This document shows, piece after piece, positions 45,104 to 53,280 of a stretch of DNA of 64,000 nucleotides; the stretch's first letter is position 1, and the number at the start of each line of letters is the position of its first letter. A program made the position numbers and the translations under genes. Under the pieces are notes generated by a model. The model made no database searches, had not been told where the DNA came from, and was given only the letters and a program-made list of their open reading frames with translations. Source of the stretch: an uncultured Gammaproteobacteria bacterium (GTDB taxonomy: Bacteria > Pseudomonadota > Gammaproteobacteria > Steroidobacterales > Foliamicaceae); contig OX639965.1 of the NCBI GenBank assembly GCA_951828235.1, positions 1 to 64,000 of the forward strand. The letters run 5' to 3'.

Positions 45104-45269
45104 CTAGCGGCCCGTGGCGGAACCCCGCGTCGCACCGAGACTGGCGAGACGCCCGCCTGGCAAGGCGCGAGGAGCGAGAATATTTGACATATTTGAGCGA
45201 CAAGCAACGCTGTCCAGGCGGGATGGATCGCCAGTCGAATGCAGCGGGGCTTTTGCCACGGGCTGCTAG
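45104..45269. repeat. 166-bp imperfect palindrome with CTAG ends
   Basis: The whole gap between the thiolase-like gene and the DUF35-SDR gene is a long hairpin. Nested arms: CTAGCGGCCCGTGGC (45104-45118) with GCCACGGGCTGCTAG (45255-45269, 14 of 15), then CCCCGC/GCGGGG, GACTGGCGA/TCGCCAGTC and CCCGCCTGG/CCAGGCGGG, with an AT-rich tip (TATTTGACATATTTG). Both outer ends are CTAG, the same target context as the IS630-type element, so it may be a related non-autonomous element. Its right end supplies the TAG stop of the thiolase gene. Confidence 0.7.
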
Positions 45270-46429
45270 GGGCGCGCAAGAACCGCGGCGGCGCTGCAGA
45301 GTCCGCGATCGTAGTTGATCATGCCGAACCCGGAGACCGCGCCATGCGTAGCGTCCGCTACCTGCCTGCCGAGCGGGCGGCGCAAGAGCTGGCGCATGGC
45401 CTCGACGAGCCCGAGGAAGCCTCCTGCCGCCCCTGCCTGGCCCATCGATAGCTGTCCGCCGCAGGTGTTCAGCGGGCAGTCGCCGTCATAGGCGAATTCG
45501 TGCTCGCGGACAAAGGCCGCACCCTCTCCGGACGGACAGAAGCCCAGTTCCTCGATCTGCATCAGCGTAATCACGGGATAGTCGTCGTAGGCCTGGAAAA
45601 AGTCCATGTCGTCGGGCCCCACGCCGGACTGCTCCCACAGTTCATCGCGATCGGCCTCCCAGCCACCGCGCACCTGCACCGGGTCGTCCGGAAAGGCGTT
45701 GTGCCGTTCGATCGCGCCCAGCAGCCGCACGGATTCCAGCCCCAGGGCATCGGCGCGCTCCGCAGTCATGACCAGGTAGGCGTCCGCTCCGGCACACGGC
45801 ATGACACAGTCGAACAGGCGCAGCGGTTCGGCAATCATTCGCGCGCCGAGATAGTCATCGAGGTCGAGCGGCTTGCGGAGTAACGCATACGGATTGTCCA
45901 TGGCATTGCGCCGCTGGGCCACGCACAGCTTGCCGAAATCCTCCCGTTGCACTCCGAACTCCCGCATCCACCAGTCGGTGATGAAGGCGAAGCTGGCGTT
46001 GGGGCCGCCCGACCCATACGGATATACGGCATCCTGGGCGAAGCGGCTGAAGGTTGACAGGGTGCGCCGGAAGGTGTCCACATGATTCGTGTCGCCGGCG
46101 ATGCAGGCGACGATTTCCGCGTCGCCCGACTGTACCGCGCGCGCGGCCCGCCTCAGGCAGACGACGCCGGAAGCGCCGCCCATGGGCACATGGTCCAGCC
46201 AGCGCAGCGACATTCCCAGGTGCTGCGTCAGGCCGACCGCGGTGTCCGGGGCGAGGGTGAAGCTGGATATGCCCAGGCCTTCGATGTCGTCCTTGTTTAG
46301 CCCGGTATCCTTCAGCAGCCCCGCCAGGGCCCGGGCGATCCACCAGTGCGCGTCGCGAGTGGAGTAGCGCCGGTAGGGCACGGTCACCGGCGCGACCAGT
46401 GCGACGCCTTTGTAATCTTGACGGGTCAT
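45266..46429 (-). CDS. Thiolase-like protein (SCP-x/DUF35-partner type)
   Basis: A 387-residue thiolase-fold protein. The N-terminal half has HVPMGGASGVVCLRRAARAVQSGDAEIVACIAG, where the usual nucleophile position is not a clear Cys. The C-terminal half has NTCGGQLSMGQAGAAGGFLGLVEAMRQL, where the usual Gly-His-Pro is Gly-Gln-Ala. Such variants pair with DUF35 proteins, and some act as C-C lyases or aldolases on CoA thioesters. The start overlaps the acyl-CoA ligase stop (ATGA), and its stop codon lies in the end of the palindrome at 45104-45269. Confidence 0.82.
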   Translation of the reverse strand: MTRQDYKGVALVAPVTVPYRRYSTRDAHWWIARALAGLLKDTGLNKDDIEGLGISSFTLAPDTAVGLTQHLGMSLRWLDHVPMGGASGVVCLRRAARAVQSGDAEIVACIAGDTNHVDTFRRTLSTFSRFAQDAVYPYGSGGPNASFAFITDWWMREFGVQREDFGKLCVAQRRNAMDNPYALLRKPLDLDDYLGARMIAEPLRLFDCVMPCAGADAYLVMTAERADALGLESVRLLGAIERHNAFPDDPVQVRGGWEADRDELWEQSGVGPDDMDFFQAYDDYPVITLMQIEELGFCPSGEGAAFVREHEFAYDGDCPLNTCGGQLSMGQAGAAGGFLGLVEAMRQLLRRPLGRQVADATHGAVSGFGMINYDRGLCSAAAVLARP

Positions 46430-48141
46430 GTTGCGCGCGAGGCCACCTGGGAGGGAGGGAGGGACGCCTTCGTGGAGGGCGAGACGCCCTCGCTCGCAGG
46501 GTTCGGCGAAGGCCGCTTCATTGCGCGCGTGTCCACGCAGTCGCCGCGCTCTCTCAATTCCGCGGCCAATGACTTCAGCGCCGCCCTGTCCAGCTTTTCC
46601 GTGGTGGTGTGGGGCAAGTCATCCACAAACGTAACGTACCCGGGCGCCTTGAAGTAGGCGAGCCGCGTGAGGCAATACCGCACCAGCGTTTCCGCCAGCG
46701 ACTCCGCCTCGCCGGCTTCCCCGCTTCCGCCTTTGGGTCTTATGCAGGCGAAGACTTCATCCCCGCGTATTTCGTCAGGCACCGCCACAACGCCCGCTTC
46801 GGCAACGGCATCGTGGCCGGCCAGGATTCCTTCCACCTCCACGGCGGCGATGTTCTCGCCGCTTCGTCGGATCATGTTGCTCTTGCGGTCGATGAAATGC
46901 ATGTCGCCATCGGCGTCGCGCGCCACGATGTCGCCGGTATGGAACCATCCGCCCTCCCAGGCCGCTTCGGTGGCTGCAGCGTTCTTGAAATAACCCGAGA
47001 AAAAACCCAGCCGGGGGTCGCTGCCCGCATGGCGCACCCACATCTCGCCCGGCTGGTCCGCGGGCGCTTCTTTCGCCTCGTCATCGACGATGCGAACGTC
47101 CACCGCCGGCAATGGCCGGCCGAAACAGGCCGTTCCGCGCTTGCGCGGCTCGTGGTTCGCGATCATCGCGGCGCTCGCACCGGTTTCGGTCATCGCCCAG
47201 GCCTCCACCAACGGGAACCCGAAGCGCTCCTCGAACGGCACGTGCTGGCGGCTGCCGACGCCGGCCCCGAACCCGAAACGCACGCTGTGCCGGCGCTCCA
47301 GCGGATCTTCCTCCAGCTTGAGCAGGATCGCCGGCATCACGCCCAGGTAATGAACGATGGTCGCGCCCGATTCCCTGACTTCCCGCCACCAGCTATGCGG
47401 GTGAAACCGGTCCAGGGGAACAATGCAGCCTCCGTTGGCCAGCATGACCATGGTCGAGCAGGCCATCGCGTTCATGTGGTGCATGGGCAGCGGCGTGATC
47501 AGGCAATCCCCTGCCTTGTCCAGCGCGCACAAGCCGCCCAGCGCCGTGTACCAGTCGCCGATGATCGTGAAATAGCGGTTGCCAAGCATGCAGCCCTTGG
47601 GCTTCCCCGTGGTGCCCGAGGTATACAGGAGCGCGCATTCGCGATCGGCGGCATCCTCAGGTTGCCGACCGACCCCGGACCGCGATCGCAGTCGCGGCAA
47701 CTCCTCGCCGGGCGCGCACACCGGCACGTTAAGCCCTTCCTGCCGCACCACCGCCTGCAATTCGTCCACGCGCTCCGGCAAGGCGATCACCAGCCGTGCT
47801 TCACTGTGCGCCAGCGCATAGCCAAGCTCCGCGGAGCGCCAGGCCGGATTCAGCGGCGCGGCCGATATGCCCAGCGCGTTCAGCGCCAGCCAGTGCAGAA
47901 ACATCTCCGGGCGGTTCTCCAGCAGCAGCGCCACGCGTTGCGGAGCGCCGTCCGCCAGGCTCTCGAATTCGTTGATAAGCGCCTGGGTGCGATCCCACGC
48001 CTGCGCATAGCTCAGATCGCCTGGCTCGATCCCCGTACGCTCAGCCGTGTCCCGGGTAATCCGCAAGAACGGCTTTTCGCCGTGCCGTCGAGATGCCTCC
48101 TCGAGGCCCCGCGCCACGGTGCCCGAGGCCGCGATGCTCAC
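46426..48141 (-). CDS. Acyl/aryl-CoA ligase (AMP-forming)
   Basis: A ~571-residue ANL-superfamily enzyme. P-loop LLYTSGTTGKPKGCML, AWAMTETGASA, GWFHTGDIVARD, IDRKSNMIRRSGENIAAVEVE and the catalytic Lys region TTEKLDRAALK are intact. It activates a carboxylic acid to its CoA thioester. GTG 48141 overlaps the stop of the oxygenase beta gene (GTGA). The last ~30 residues (from RPSPNPASEGVSPSTK) are low-complexity and are partly encoded by the palindromic repeat at 46446-46500. The substrate may be an aromatic or terpenoid acid, judged from the neighbouring oxygenase (inference). Confidence 0.9.
   Translation of the reverse strand: MSIAASGTVARGLEEASRRHGEKPFLRITRDTAERTGIEPGDLSYAQAWDRTQALINEFESLADGAPQRVALLLENRPEMFLHWLALNALGISAAPLNPAWRSAELGYALAHSEARLVIALPERVDELQAVVRQEGLNVPVCAPGEELPRLRSRSGVGRQPEDAADRECALLYTSGTTGKPKGCMLGNRYFTIIGDWYTALGGLCALDKAGDCLITPLPMHHMNAMACSTMVMLANGGCIVPLDRFHPHSWWREVRESGATIVHYLGVMPAILLKLEEDPLERRHSVRFGFGAGVGSRQHVPFEERFGFPLVEAWAMTETGASAAMIANHEPRKRGTACFGRPLPAVDVRIVDDEAKEAPADQPGEMWVRHAGSDPRLGFFSGYFKNAAATEAAWEGGWFHTGDIVARDADGDMHFIDRKSNMIRRSGENIAAVEVEGILAGHDAVAEAGVVAVPDEIRGDEVFACIRPKGGSGEAGEAESLAETLVRYCLTRLAYFKAPGYVTFVDDLPHTTTEKLDRAALKSLAAELRERGDCVDTRAMKRPSPNPASEGVSPSTKASLPPSQVASRAT
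46446..46500. repeat. Second copy of the short palindromic repeat
   Basis: CCTGGGAG (46446-46453) and CTCGCAGG (46493-46500, 7 of 8 complementary) bracket the perfect hairpin GAGGGCG-AGA-CGCCCTC (46475-46491). The segment CGCCTTCGTGGAGGGCG is shared with the copy at 1900-1983 in inverted orientation. This copy lies inside the coding end of the acyl-CoA ligase gene and encodes part of its Ser/Pro-rich tail, so the repeat appears to have extended the protein. Confidence 0.6.
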
Positions 48142-48626
48142 AGGAAAAGCTGTATCGACGGCAGCGCCGCGTCGCGGTTCAACAGTTCGATGCGCTTGAC
48201 CGCGATCCTGATTTGACCGTCTTCCCGGCGCAATGTGTGATGCGCCACGCCTCCCAGCGTGAACTGCTCGTCCAGCCGGGATTCGAGGTAGACGAAGGGC
48301 GTGCGCAGTTCGTATTCCTGTGCCTCGTCGTCGCTCCGCACGGTTTCGGGACGCTGCAGGACGTGCTGGCAAAAGCTCGGCTGCTGCTGCGAATGCGACA
48401 GCGGGTTCTTCAGCCGCTCGATGCGCACCTTGAGCAGGAACTTGTCCTCGCAGAACAGCGAAGTGTGGCTGTGCGGATCCGGCTGACCCCGCACCAGCGG
48501 CATCCAGTACAGCGCGTCCTCCGCAAACAGCTCGTACCACTCGTCCAGCCGCTTCTCATCGATCAGCCGCGCCTCCCGATACACAAACCGCACCAACTCC
48601 CCCTCCCCCGGTCCTCGGCCCTTCAT
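48138..48626 (-). CDS. Ring-hydroxylating dioxygenase beta subunit
   Basis: A 162-residue small subunit of the SnoaL-like cystatin fold: FVYREARLIDEKRLDEWYELFAEDALYWMPL is the family signature, and the C-terminus has VKRIELLNRDAALPSIQLFL. It is structural in alpha3beta3 oxygenases. It lies downstream of the alpha gene on the same strand, across a 143-bp gap that is mostly the palindrome 48653-48762. Its stop overlaps the ligase start. Confidence 0.9.
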   Translation of the reverse strand: MKGRGPGEGELVRFVYREARLIDEKRLDEWYELFAEDALYWMPLVRGQPDPHSHTSLFCEDKFLLKVRIERLKNPLSHSQQQPSFCQHVLQRPETVRSDDEAQEYELRTPFVYLESRLDEQFTLGGVAHHTLRREDGQIRIAVKRIELLNRDAALPSIQLFL

Positions 48627-48652
48627 ACCTTAATCACCCGGCGCCGGCGTGA

Positions 48653-48762
48653 GCCTGCTCTCCGCCCCCTGTCTCGCGGGAGTGTCGGCGACAGGGAAGT
48701 CGCCGCCAAGCCCCATGGATGGGTTCATGCGTCTCCCGCGAGACAGGGGGCGGAGAGCAGGC
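48653..48762. repeat. 110-bp palindromic element with a 30-bp perfect stem
   Basis: A perfect 30-bp inverted repeat (48653-48682 with 48733-48762, starting GCCTGCTCTCCGCCCCCTG) encloses two small stems: GGCGAC/GTCGCC (48687-48692 with 48699-48704) and CCCAT/ATGGG near 48712-48723. The architecture, a long perfect closing stem plus two internal hairpins, resembles the element in hisH, but the sequence differs. It fills the space between the oxygenase alpha and beta genes. No T-run follows, so a role in mRNA processing or stability, or a transposable origin, is more likely than termination. Confidence 0.75.
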
Positions 48763-48769
48763 GGGATCG

Positions 48770-50098
48770 TCATGCGGCGGCCTTAGGCGGAAGCATGTAT
48801 TTGAGCCAGGCGCGCATCTGGCCGCGCATCGACACCTCGCTCGTGCCGTTGTAAACGCCGGCGATGCCCTCGTTCTCGGCAGTGTCGTAGTTGCGATGCA
48901 GGCTCACCCACTCGTTGCCCTCCGCATGCAGCCCCTTCTGTATCTCGCTGTAGCAGTGCAAATCGTCGTGCCCGACCACCGAAGTGGGGGCATTGATCAG
49001 CCGCGAATACGTCATCGTGCGCTTGAGCAGCTCTTCGGGCGCGCCCGCCAGGCGAAACGTCCAGCTTTCCAGCACCGTCCTGTTCGCCGCCAGCGGCCGG
49101 GCCACGCGAATCGCCTGGATCGCGCCTTTGATCGTGAGGCTGGGGAAGTAAACCGTGTTGTGGCGGTTTTCGCCCAGGATGGCGCGGGCGCGATCCTCGC
49201 CGTAGGTCTCGAACATTTGCCGCTCGTATTCCGCCACCGCCGAGTACTTCGAGTGGATCGAGAACTTCACGCCCGTGTACGAGTGGCCGTTCTCGTAGAT
49301 CCTCACGCCCATCCCGTCGAAGAAGTCGTAGTCGTTCACGAAGGGCGCAAACTGCTGCACCACCATCGGCGGGGTCCCGTCGTCGCCCTCCTCCTCCCAA
49401 AGCCGCTTGGCGATACCCGCCGAGGACTGGTGCGCCACCATCGGGTGCATGGCGTCATTGAGGTTCTCCACGAACATCTTCCAGTTGCAGTCGTGGTCAT
49501 AGCGCAGCACGCCGCCGGCGATCTCCAGCCGTCCCTCCGGCGAGCGGTCGGCCATATTGTCGATGGAGCTCAGCGAATCGCCGAAATACTCGCGAAAATC
49601 CGGGCCCTCGTTGCTCAGGCGCACGAACACAAAGCCGCGGTAGATCTCCACGTTGGGTACCTGCGCCAGTCCCTGCCAGTGGGCCGAATCGGAAATGTTC
49701 GTTTCCCGGTAGCCGCCCTTCAGCGGAACGGTCCTCAGGCTGCCGTCGAGGCGATAGGTCCAGCCGTGGTACGGACACCGCAGCGTGCTTCCGCAATTTC
49801 CTTCGACCGCACTGACCACCCGGGTGCCCTTGTGCGCGCAGCGGTTCAGGAAAACGCGAACTTCCCCGTCGCGGCCCCGCAGCATGACCAGCGGCGAGCC
49901 GGCGATTTCCGCGGTATAGAAGTCGCCCGGCTTCGGAACCTGACTGTCGTGACCCATGTAGATCCAAGTGTTGCGCCACAGGCGCTCAAGTTCCAGCCCG
50001 TAGAGTTCCTCGGAGATATACAGGTCGCGATGCACGGCGTCGGGCCGGACCAGGGCACGCAGGGACTGAGGATCGCTTGCGTAGTGCTTACCGTTCAC
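48770..50098 (-). CDS. Rieske non-heme iron oxygenase alpha subunit
   Basis: A 442-residue catalytic subunit. The Rieske 2Fe-2S site is NRCAHKGTRVV ... RCPYHGWTYRLDG (CxH ... CxxH). The mononuclear iron site is ENLNDAMHPMVAH, with the bridging Asp two residues before the first His and a later Asp expected near the C-terminal third. It would cis-dihydroxylate or monooxygenate a ring substrate. It starts at GTG 50098. The operon holds no ferredoxin or reductase, so electrons must come from elsewhere, possibly the ferredoxin at 3565-3885 (inference). It is first in the operon running to 42346. Confidence 0.93.
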   Translation of the reverse strand: MNGKHYASDPQSLRALVRPDAVHRDLYISEELYGLELERLWRNTWIYMGHDSQVPKPGDFYTAEIAGSPLVMLRGRDGEVRVFLNRCAHKGTRVVSAVEGNCGSTLRCPYHGWTYRLDGSLRTVPLKGGYRETNISDSAHWQGLAQVPNVEIYRGFVFVRLSNEGPDFREYFGDSLSSIDNMADRSPEGRLEIAGGVLRYDHDCNWKMFVENLNDAMHPMVAHQSSAGIAKRLWEEEGDDGTPPMVVQQFAPFVNDYDFFDGMGVRIYENGHSYTGVKFSIHSKYSAVAEYERQMFETYGEDRARAILGENRHNTVYFPSLTIKGAIQAIRVARPLAANRTVLESWTFRLAGAPEELLKRTMTYSRLINAPTSVVGHDDLHCYSEIQKGLHAEGNEWVSLHRNYDTAENEGIAGVYNGTSEVSMRGQMRAWLKYMLPPKAAA

Positions 50099-50113
50099 CG
50101 TTAAGAACCAGGA

Positions 50114-50162
50114 GGCTCCGATAGTGGAATTCTATGCGTACGCACGCTCACAAATCGGAGCC
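50114..50162. promoter_or_regulatory. Inverted repeat upstream of the oxygenase operon
   Basis: GGCTCCGAT (50114-50122) and ATCGGAGCC (50154-50162), 9 bp perfect and 31 bp apart, lie just upstream of the oxygenase alpha start. They could be an operator or a leader stem. No regulator gene is adjacent. Confidence 0.35.
50122..50132. repeat. Left copy of 11-bp direct repeat flanking the AbiE pair
   Basis: TAGTGGAATTC occurs here and again, in the same orientation, at 51954-51964, bracketing exactly the toxin-antitoxin pair. The flanking bases differ. It may be an insertion footprint, or coincidence. Confidence 0.4.
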
Positions 50163-50276
50163 CCGGATAACAGCGGAAAAATACCACCGCGTGCCTGACG
50201 GTCTGTCCTCGCGACGCTCTCAGTATGCCGTAACCGAAGCGGCGACAAACAGGCACAAGTGATTGAGGAGTCAGCG

Positions 50277-51302
50277 TCATAATGCCTTCAAGCTGTTGGC
50301 GCGGCTCTCAATGTCGGCACACTGCTCCATAAGCGCATCGAACGGTTCTCCCTCGTCAAGCAGCATGCCATCGGCCTGCATTCTTGCGTAATCGTCCGCG
50401 AGCACCGCATGCGCCGTCCCGGACGGGATGAGTCGCAAGCCACCGGACACCGCCGCCTCATAGTCGATCCGCTCGCCGCGGGCATCGTTTTCGGTGAAAA
50501 ACATGGTCTTGTGGCGGGCGACGGAGCCGGCGAGTTCACGGTCGGCCAATGCGCTCGCTACAATCCCGGCTTCGTCGAGCCGCGCAAGATCGTGCCAGTG
50601 CCGCGAAAGACGTTCGCCACGCCGCCGTTCCTGGCGGCAATAGACGTGAATGGCAGTCGCCTTCTCCCAGAACGTTCGCTCCGCCAGCATGGCGCAGGGG
50701 CGTGTCTCGGGAAACATGAGATCGGGCAGAAACGCCGCCGCGTCGCAGACGACAGGCCTGCTCGCATGCGGGTCGCCGGTTGATCGAGCGCCGAATTCGA
50801 GCTTGACCTCTGGCCGCACAAAGTCGATTTCCTCAAACAGCGACTCGTATCGAACGAAGAGTCGGTCCTCGTCGGCGTGCACGTCCGCAGTGAAACCGGC
50901 GTTCGCCAGTCCTTTCCTCACAACCGGCAAAGCCTGGTCCCGGACCCATTCATCGAGGCGTGCGCGGATTGCGCGCGTCCAGCGCTTCTGCTGACTGCGC
51001 GTGGGTGGAAGCGCCTCGTCGCCAGTGTCCGCCACCAGGTCCGGCGCGAACGCCCGGATGTCGTAGGTGATGTCGACATCTTCGGAGAATCGTCGGATCG
51101 CTTGCCACACCTTGGACAGCGAAGTGCCGCCCTTGAAGATCAAGTGCTCCGCAAAGGGCGCGTGGAACAAAACGCCGAGTGTTGCGACAACCCAGATGTC
51201 CTTCTCCAGCAGATGCGCCTTGTGGACGCTGGCGCGTTCCACGACCTCCAGAGCATCGCGACGTTCGGTGTCCGACAGGTCCTGGTAGCGTGCTTCAGCC
51301 AT
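50277..51302 (-). CDS. AbiEii-type nucleotidyltransferase toxin
   Basis: A 341-residue member of the AbiEii/AbiGii toxin family (DUF1814), a type IV toxin-antitoxin nucleotidyltransferase. The NTase motif is LIFKGGTSLSKVWQAIRRFSEDVDITYD, containing G-T-S and the Asp pair in EDVDI. A downstream Lys/Asp region EKDIWVVATLG and the charged KATAIHVYCRQE are also typical. AbiEii proteins block growth during phage infection, and relatives modify tRNA. The gene overlaps its antitoxin by 8 bp (51295-51302), which supports joint expression. Confidence 0.9.
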   Translation of the reverse strand: MAEARYQDLSDTERRDALEVVERASVHKAHLLEKDIWVVATLGVLFHAPFAEHLIFKGGTSLSKVWQAIRRFSEDVDITYDIRAFAPDLVADTGDEALPPTRSQQKRWTRAIRARLDEWVRDQALPVVRKGLANAGFTADVHADEDRLFVRYESLFEEIDFVRPEVKLEFGARSTGDPHASRPVVCDAAAFLPDLMFPETRPCAMLAERTFWEKATAIHVYCRQERRRGERLSRHWHDLARLDEAGIVASALADRELAGSVARHKTMFFTENDARGERIDYEAAVSGGLRLIPSGTAHAVLADDYARMQADGMLLDEGEPFDALMEQCADIESRANSLKAL

Positions 51303-51891
51303 GCGGCAGACGCGCGCTGACAGGTTCGGCTATCCAGTTCGGCATCAACGCGCGCGCGATCGAAAGCTCGTTGAGATCTTCCGCGGAGAGCGTCGGCAAA
51401 ACTGTCTCCAAGCCGTCCTCGACTTCCTCGGGGCCGAGCCATGCCAGGGCGCGGATGACGTTTCCCGCCGTGCGGTGCGGCGCCGCCAGTTGCCAGCGCG
51501 GAGCGTGGCGCAGTTCGACCTCGTGTGCCCCGAAATGCAACCGGCGGCTGGGACCCGACGTAAGATAGACCATCCGGACGGGATTCTGGGTGGTCAGGCC
51601 CAGACAGTTGGCTGCGGACCCGCCGCACGGCACGACCGTCTCACCCCATAGCCCGGACAGCGCCGCGAGCGCCTGGCCGATTCTGGGCCCCCTTACACCG
51701 AAACGGGTCTCGACAAGGCGCATGTACACGCCCTGGCAGATGCGCATAAGCTTGCCGGAACGGGCGAGGCGCGACAATGCTTGGTCCACCGCCGCGCGTT
51801 TTCCGAGGTGAAGCAACGCACCCGGACACAGCGGCGTGGCCTCCGGAAGGCTTTCGGCGTGCGCCATGATGCGCTGTGGGAGGCTGCGCAT
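51295..51891 (-). CDS. AbiEi-type antitoxin
   Basis: A 198-residue protein of the AbiEi/DUF6088 kind. The N-terminal winged helix is HLGKRAAVDQALSRLARSGKLMRICQGVYMR, a DNA-binding domain used for autoregulation in AbiE systems. The C-terminal part (PNWIAEPVSARLPHG) follows a mixed alpha/beta domain. ATG 51891 follows AGGAG by 10 bases. It precedes the toxin in the usual antitoxin-first order. The upstream gap (51892-52084) is divergent with the serine hydrolase gene. Confidence 0.87.
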   Translation of the reverse strand: MRSLPQRIMAHAESLPEATPLCPGALLHLGKRAAVDQALSRLARSGKLMRICQGVYMRLVETRFGVRGPRIGQALAALSGLWGETVVPCGGSAANCLGLTTQNPVRMVYLTSGPSRRLHFGAHEVELRHAPRWQLAAPHRTAGNVIRALAWLGPEEVEDGLETVLPTLSAEDLNELSIARALMPNWIAEPVSARLPHG

Positions 51892-51953
51892 GGACTGTGT
51901 CTCCTATCGTGATGTCAGAAATCTATGGACCAGAATACCATCACTCGGCGTCG

Positions 51954-51964
51954 TAGTGGAATTC
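51954..51964. repeat. Right copy of 11-bp direct repeat flanking the AbiE pair
   Basis: TAGTGGAATTC, identical to 50122-50132 and 1832 bp away. It lies about 60 bp upstream of the antitoxin start and could also be part of its promoter region. Confidence 0.4.
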
Positions 51965-52084
51965 ACGGGTGACACGGGCACTCGCGGTTCGCTATAGCCC
52001 GGGGGCGCCTGGTGTCGTTCGTGAATGGCCCGTCGAACCGACGGATATGATTACGCCTCTTTGGCTTCTCTGAAAGTTCGCACC

Positions 52085-53266
52085 ATGAAGAGACTGCTGC
52101 GCGCAATTGGATTGGCGCTGGCGTGGGCGGCAGGCGGAATTGTCGGCTTGCTGGCGCTGCTGGCACTGGGTTTCCTGGTCGCCAAGCCCACGGAAACCGT
52201 TCGCTTCTTCGGGCAGTTCGCCGGCAAGCGGCCCGGCCACATGCAGCTGGTGCCGGGAAGCCCCGAAACACCCCTGCCGAAAGCCTCGTTAGGCGAGAGC
52301 GCCCTGTCCATCGAGAGCCTGCAGGCGGCGCTGGACTACGGCGCCGAGACCGGCTCCGATGCGCTGATCGTATGGCGCAGCGGTCGGATTCAGCTTGAGC
52401 ACTACTACGAAGGCGCGAACGAAAACACGCTCACTTCAACACAGTCCATGCACAAGTCGGTGGTCGCCCTTCTCGTGGGAGTCGCCATCGCCGACGGACA
52501 CATTGCCTCGGCGGACGATCCCGTCAGCTATTACCTTCCCGAGTGGGCTGGCGACGAGCGCTCGGCGATCACGATTCGCCAGGCGCTCTGGCAAAGCAGC
52601 GGGATTGATTTCCCCACCTTTGCCTTCGGCAGCCTGGGGCCGATGATGGGCCTGCTGATCGGCCAGGACATGCGCCCGACCACTCTGGCGCAAACGGCGG
52701 TGGAGCCGCCGGCCACGAGCTTCGAATACAACAGCATCAATCCGCTGATCCTCGGCCTGGTGATCGAAAACGCCACGGAGCGCCCGTACACGGACTATCT
52801 TTCGGAGGCGCTCTGGAAGCCGCTGGGGGCCGGCGACGCCTGGGTGCAGATGGATACCGCGGGCGGCATGGCGCGCAGTTACTGCTGCCTCGACATTCCC
52901 GCGCGCGGTTGGCTGCGGCTGGGCCTGCTGCACCTCGACAACGGCCACGCGAACGGCCGGCAGGTGGTGCCGGAGGAATGGATCGCGGCAATCCGCACGC
53001 CCGGGCCCAACAATCCGAACTACGGCTTCCTGACGTGGCTCGGCAACGAACACGTCGAGCAGCGCGTCTACAACTCCAAGGCCACGCTGCGGGGCTATCA
53101 TTCCGAGCCGTTTGCGGCCGATGACGTGGCCTATTTCGACGGTTTCGGCGGGCAGCGCGTATATATCATTCCGAGCGCCGACATGGTGATCGTGCGCACC
53201 GGCGCGCTGGCGACCGATTGGGACGACGCGCGTCTTCCCAATCTTTTGCTGGCGGGGCTGAAATGA
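52085..53266 (+). CDS. Membrane-anchored serine hydrolase (beta-lactamase/CubicO type), paralogue 1
   Basis: A 393-residue penicillin-binding-protein-like hydrolase. An N-terminal basic segment and one hydrophobic helix (GIVGLLALLALGFLV) anchor it. The nucleophile motif SxxK is S121-M-H-K124. The second motif is FEYNSINPLILGLVI, with Tyr kept. RGYHSEPFAADDVAYFDGFGGQRVYIIP near the C-terminus is shared with both paralogues. ATG 52085 is preferred to an upstream in-frame ATG because it gives a clean anchor. It is the first of a cluster of three paralogues. An esterase or amidase is more likely than a true beta-lactamase. Confidence 0.85.
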   Translation: MKRLLRAIGLALAWAAGGIVGLLALLALGFLVAKPTETVRFFGQFAGKRPGHMQLVPGSPETPLPKASLGESALSIESLQAALDYGAETGSDALIVWRSGRIQLEHYYEGANENTLTSTQSMHKSVVALLVGVAIADGHIASADDPVSYYLPEWAGDERSAITIRQALWQSSGIDFPTFAFGSLGPMMGLLIGQDMRPTTLAQTAVEPPATSFEYNSINPLILGLVIENATERPYTDYLSEALWKPLGAGDAWVQMDTAGGMARSYCCLDIPARGWLRLGLLHLDNGHANGRQVVPEEWIAAIRTPGPNNPNYGFLTWLGNEHVEQRVYNSKATLRGYHSEPFAADDVAYFDGFGGQRVYIIPSADMVIVRTGALATDWDDARLPNLLLAGLK

Positions 53267-53280
53267 AAGGGAGCAAGCCA

